NCBI GenBank assembly: GCA_964605915.1
Contig: CAZSET010000225.1
Coordinates: 1-6,590 of the forward strand
Origin: DAOVRD01 sp964605915
GTDB lineage: Bacteria; Planctomycetota; Brocadiia; SM23-32
Direction: 5' to 3'
DNA length: 6,590 bases
Shown here piece after piece: positions 6,158 to 6,590 of the stretch. Position numbers and translations under genes: made by a program. Positions within the stretch are counted from its first letter, which is position 1. Each line of letters opens with the position of its first letter. The notes under the pieces are model-generated. The model saw only the letters and a list, made by a program, of their open reading frames with translations. It made no database searches and was not told the origin of the DNA.

Positions 6158-6590
6158 TCAGAATGTCTTCTCGCTGTCCAACAGGATCGTGACGGGGCCG
6201 CGGTTAACCAGTGAGACGTCCATCACCTGTTGGAACCGCCCGGTCTGCACGGCCAGGCCACGCTCGGTTAGCCTTTGCGCCACCAGCTCGTAGAGCCGCT
6301 CGGCTTCGCCGGGTTCGGCCGCCCGCGTGAAGGACGGGCGGCGCCCCTTGCGGCAATCTCCGTAGAGCGTGAACTGCGAGACGAGCAGCACGGCGCCGCC
6401 GCGGTCCGCCACGGACAGGTTCAGCTTGCCTTCGGCGTCGTCGAAGATCCTGAGTCCGGCGATCTTGCCGGCGATGTAGTCCGCCTCCTTCTCGCCGTCG
6501 CCTTCCCTGACGCCGAGCAAGACCGCCAGGCCCGTGCCGATCCGGGCCACCTCCCGGCCGTCGACCACGACGGCTGCGCTGGACACTCTC
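6158..6590 (-). CDS. dtd: D-aminoacyl-tRNA deacylase Dtd (5' end cut by window)
   Basis: Dtd hydrolyses D-aminoacyl-tRNA (D-Tyr-tRNA and others, also Gly-tRNA-Ala), removing wrong-chirality amino acids before translation; it is a cytosolic homodimer. Visible motifs are VVVDGREVARIGTGLAVLLGV near the N-terminus, the SQFTLYGD catalytic motif, the KGRRPSFTRAA segment, and NRGPVTILLDS with the Gly-Pro pair that reads chirality across the dimer. The frame stays open to the window edge. The GTG at 6586 could be read as a start, but family members begin with roughly MRAVVQRV, and the codon before GTG encodes Arg (matching QRV). The true start is therefore just outside the window, about six residues upstream. 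The usual NDGPVT appears as NRGPVT here, a substitution next to the key Gly. The stop TGA at 6158-6160 is followed 15 bp later by the lipoprotein amidase gene. Confidence 0.95.
   Translation of the reverse strand, partial: RVSSAAVVVDGREVARIGTGLAVLLGVREGDGEKEADYIAGKIAGLRIFDDAEGKLNLSVADRGGAVLLVSQFTLYGDCRKGRRPSFTRAAEPGEAERLYELVAQRLTERGLAVQTGRFQQVMDVSLVNRGPVTILLDSEKTF

Noticed and set aside
1..6590. CRISPR array, tRNA/rRNA genes, insertion sequences, phage or defence islands
   Set aside because: No spaced direct repeats, tRNA cloverleaf-like segments, transposase or integrase motifs, or long terminal inverted repeats were seen on either strand; the content is ordinary chromosomal genes.

Overview
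This 6.6 kb window is GC-rich and densely coded, with no mobile elements, RNA genes or CRISPR arrays visible. It looks like bacterial chromosome. The mix of a soluble Hanks-type Ser/Thr kinase carrying a zinc ribbon, an NAD+-dependent DNA ligase, a lipoprotein PGRP/T7-lysozyme-type amidase and high GC fits a member of the Planctomycetota (perhaps a Phycisphaerae-like lineage). That assignment is an inference from gene style, since no 16S or other taxonomic marker is present.

Layout, plus strand first: the last 26 codons of an unidentified gene (3-83); purE, the class I N5-CAIR mutase (144-662); a 170 bp gap with a plausible sigma-70-type promoter and nested inverted repeats; a small flavin nitroreductase-family protein (836-1339); a 236-aa protein starting at a GTG that overlaps the nitroreductase stop by 4 bp (1336-2046); ligA (2140-4179); and a Ser/Thr protein kinase with a TTG start (4247-5467). 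On the minus strand, reading leftward from the right edge, are dtd (D-aminoacyl-tRNA deacylase, 5' end cut by the window) and, 15 bp later, a lipoprotein N-acetylmuramoyl-L-alanine amidase (6142-5453). The amidase 3' end overlaps the kinase 3' end by 15 bp.

Most genes are ordinary housekeeping functions: purine synthesis, DNA ligation, tRNA proofreading and peptidoglycan turnover. The most interesting item is the 236-aa protein at 1336-2046. Its C-terminal half lines up by eye with archaemetzincins (peptidase family M54), including the Cys-pair zinc site and the surrounding helix. However, the catalytic HExxHxxGxxH is replaced by RQLCFMFGLPD, and the Met-turn methionine appears to be Leu. It therefore looks like a metzincin pseudoenzyme, translationally coupled to a flavoprotein. 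Smaller oddities are an HGD rather than HRD catalytic loop in the kinase, and single substitutions in conserved motifs of LigA, PurE and Dtd.
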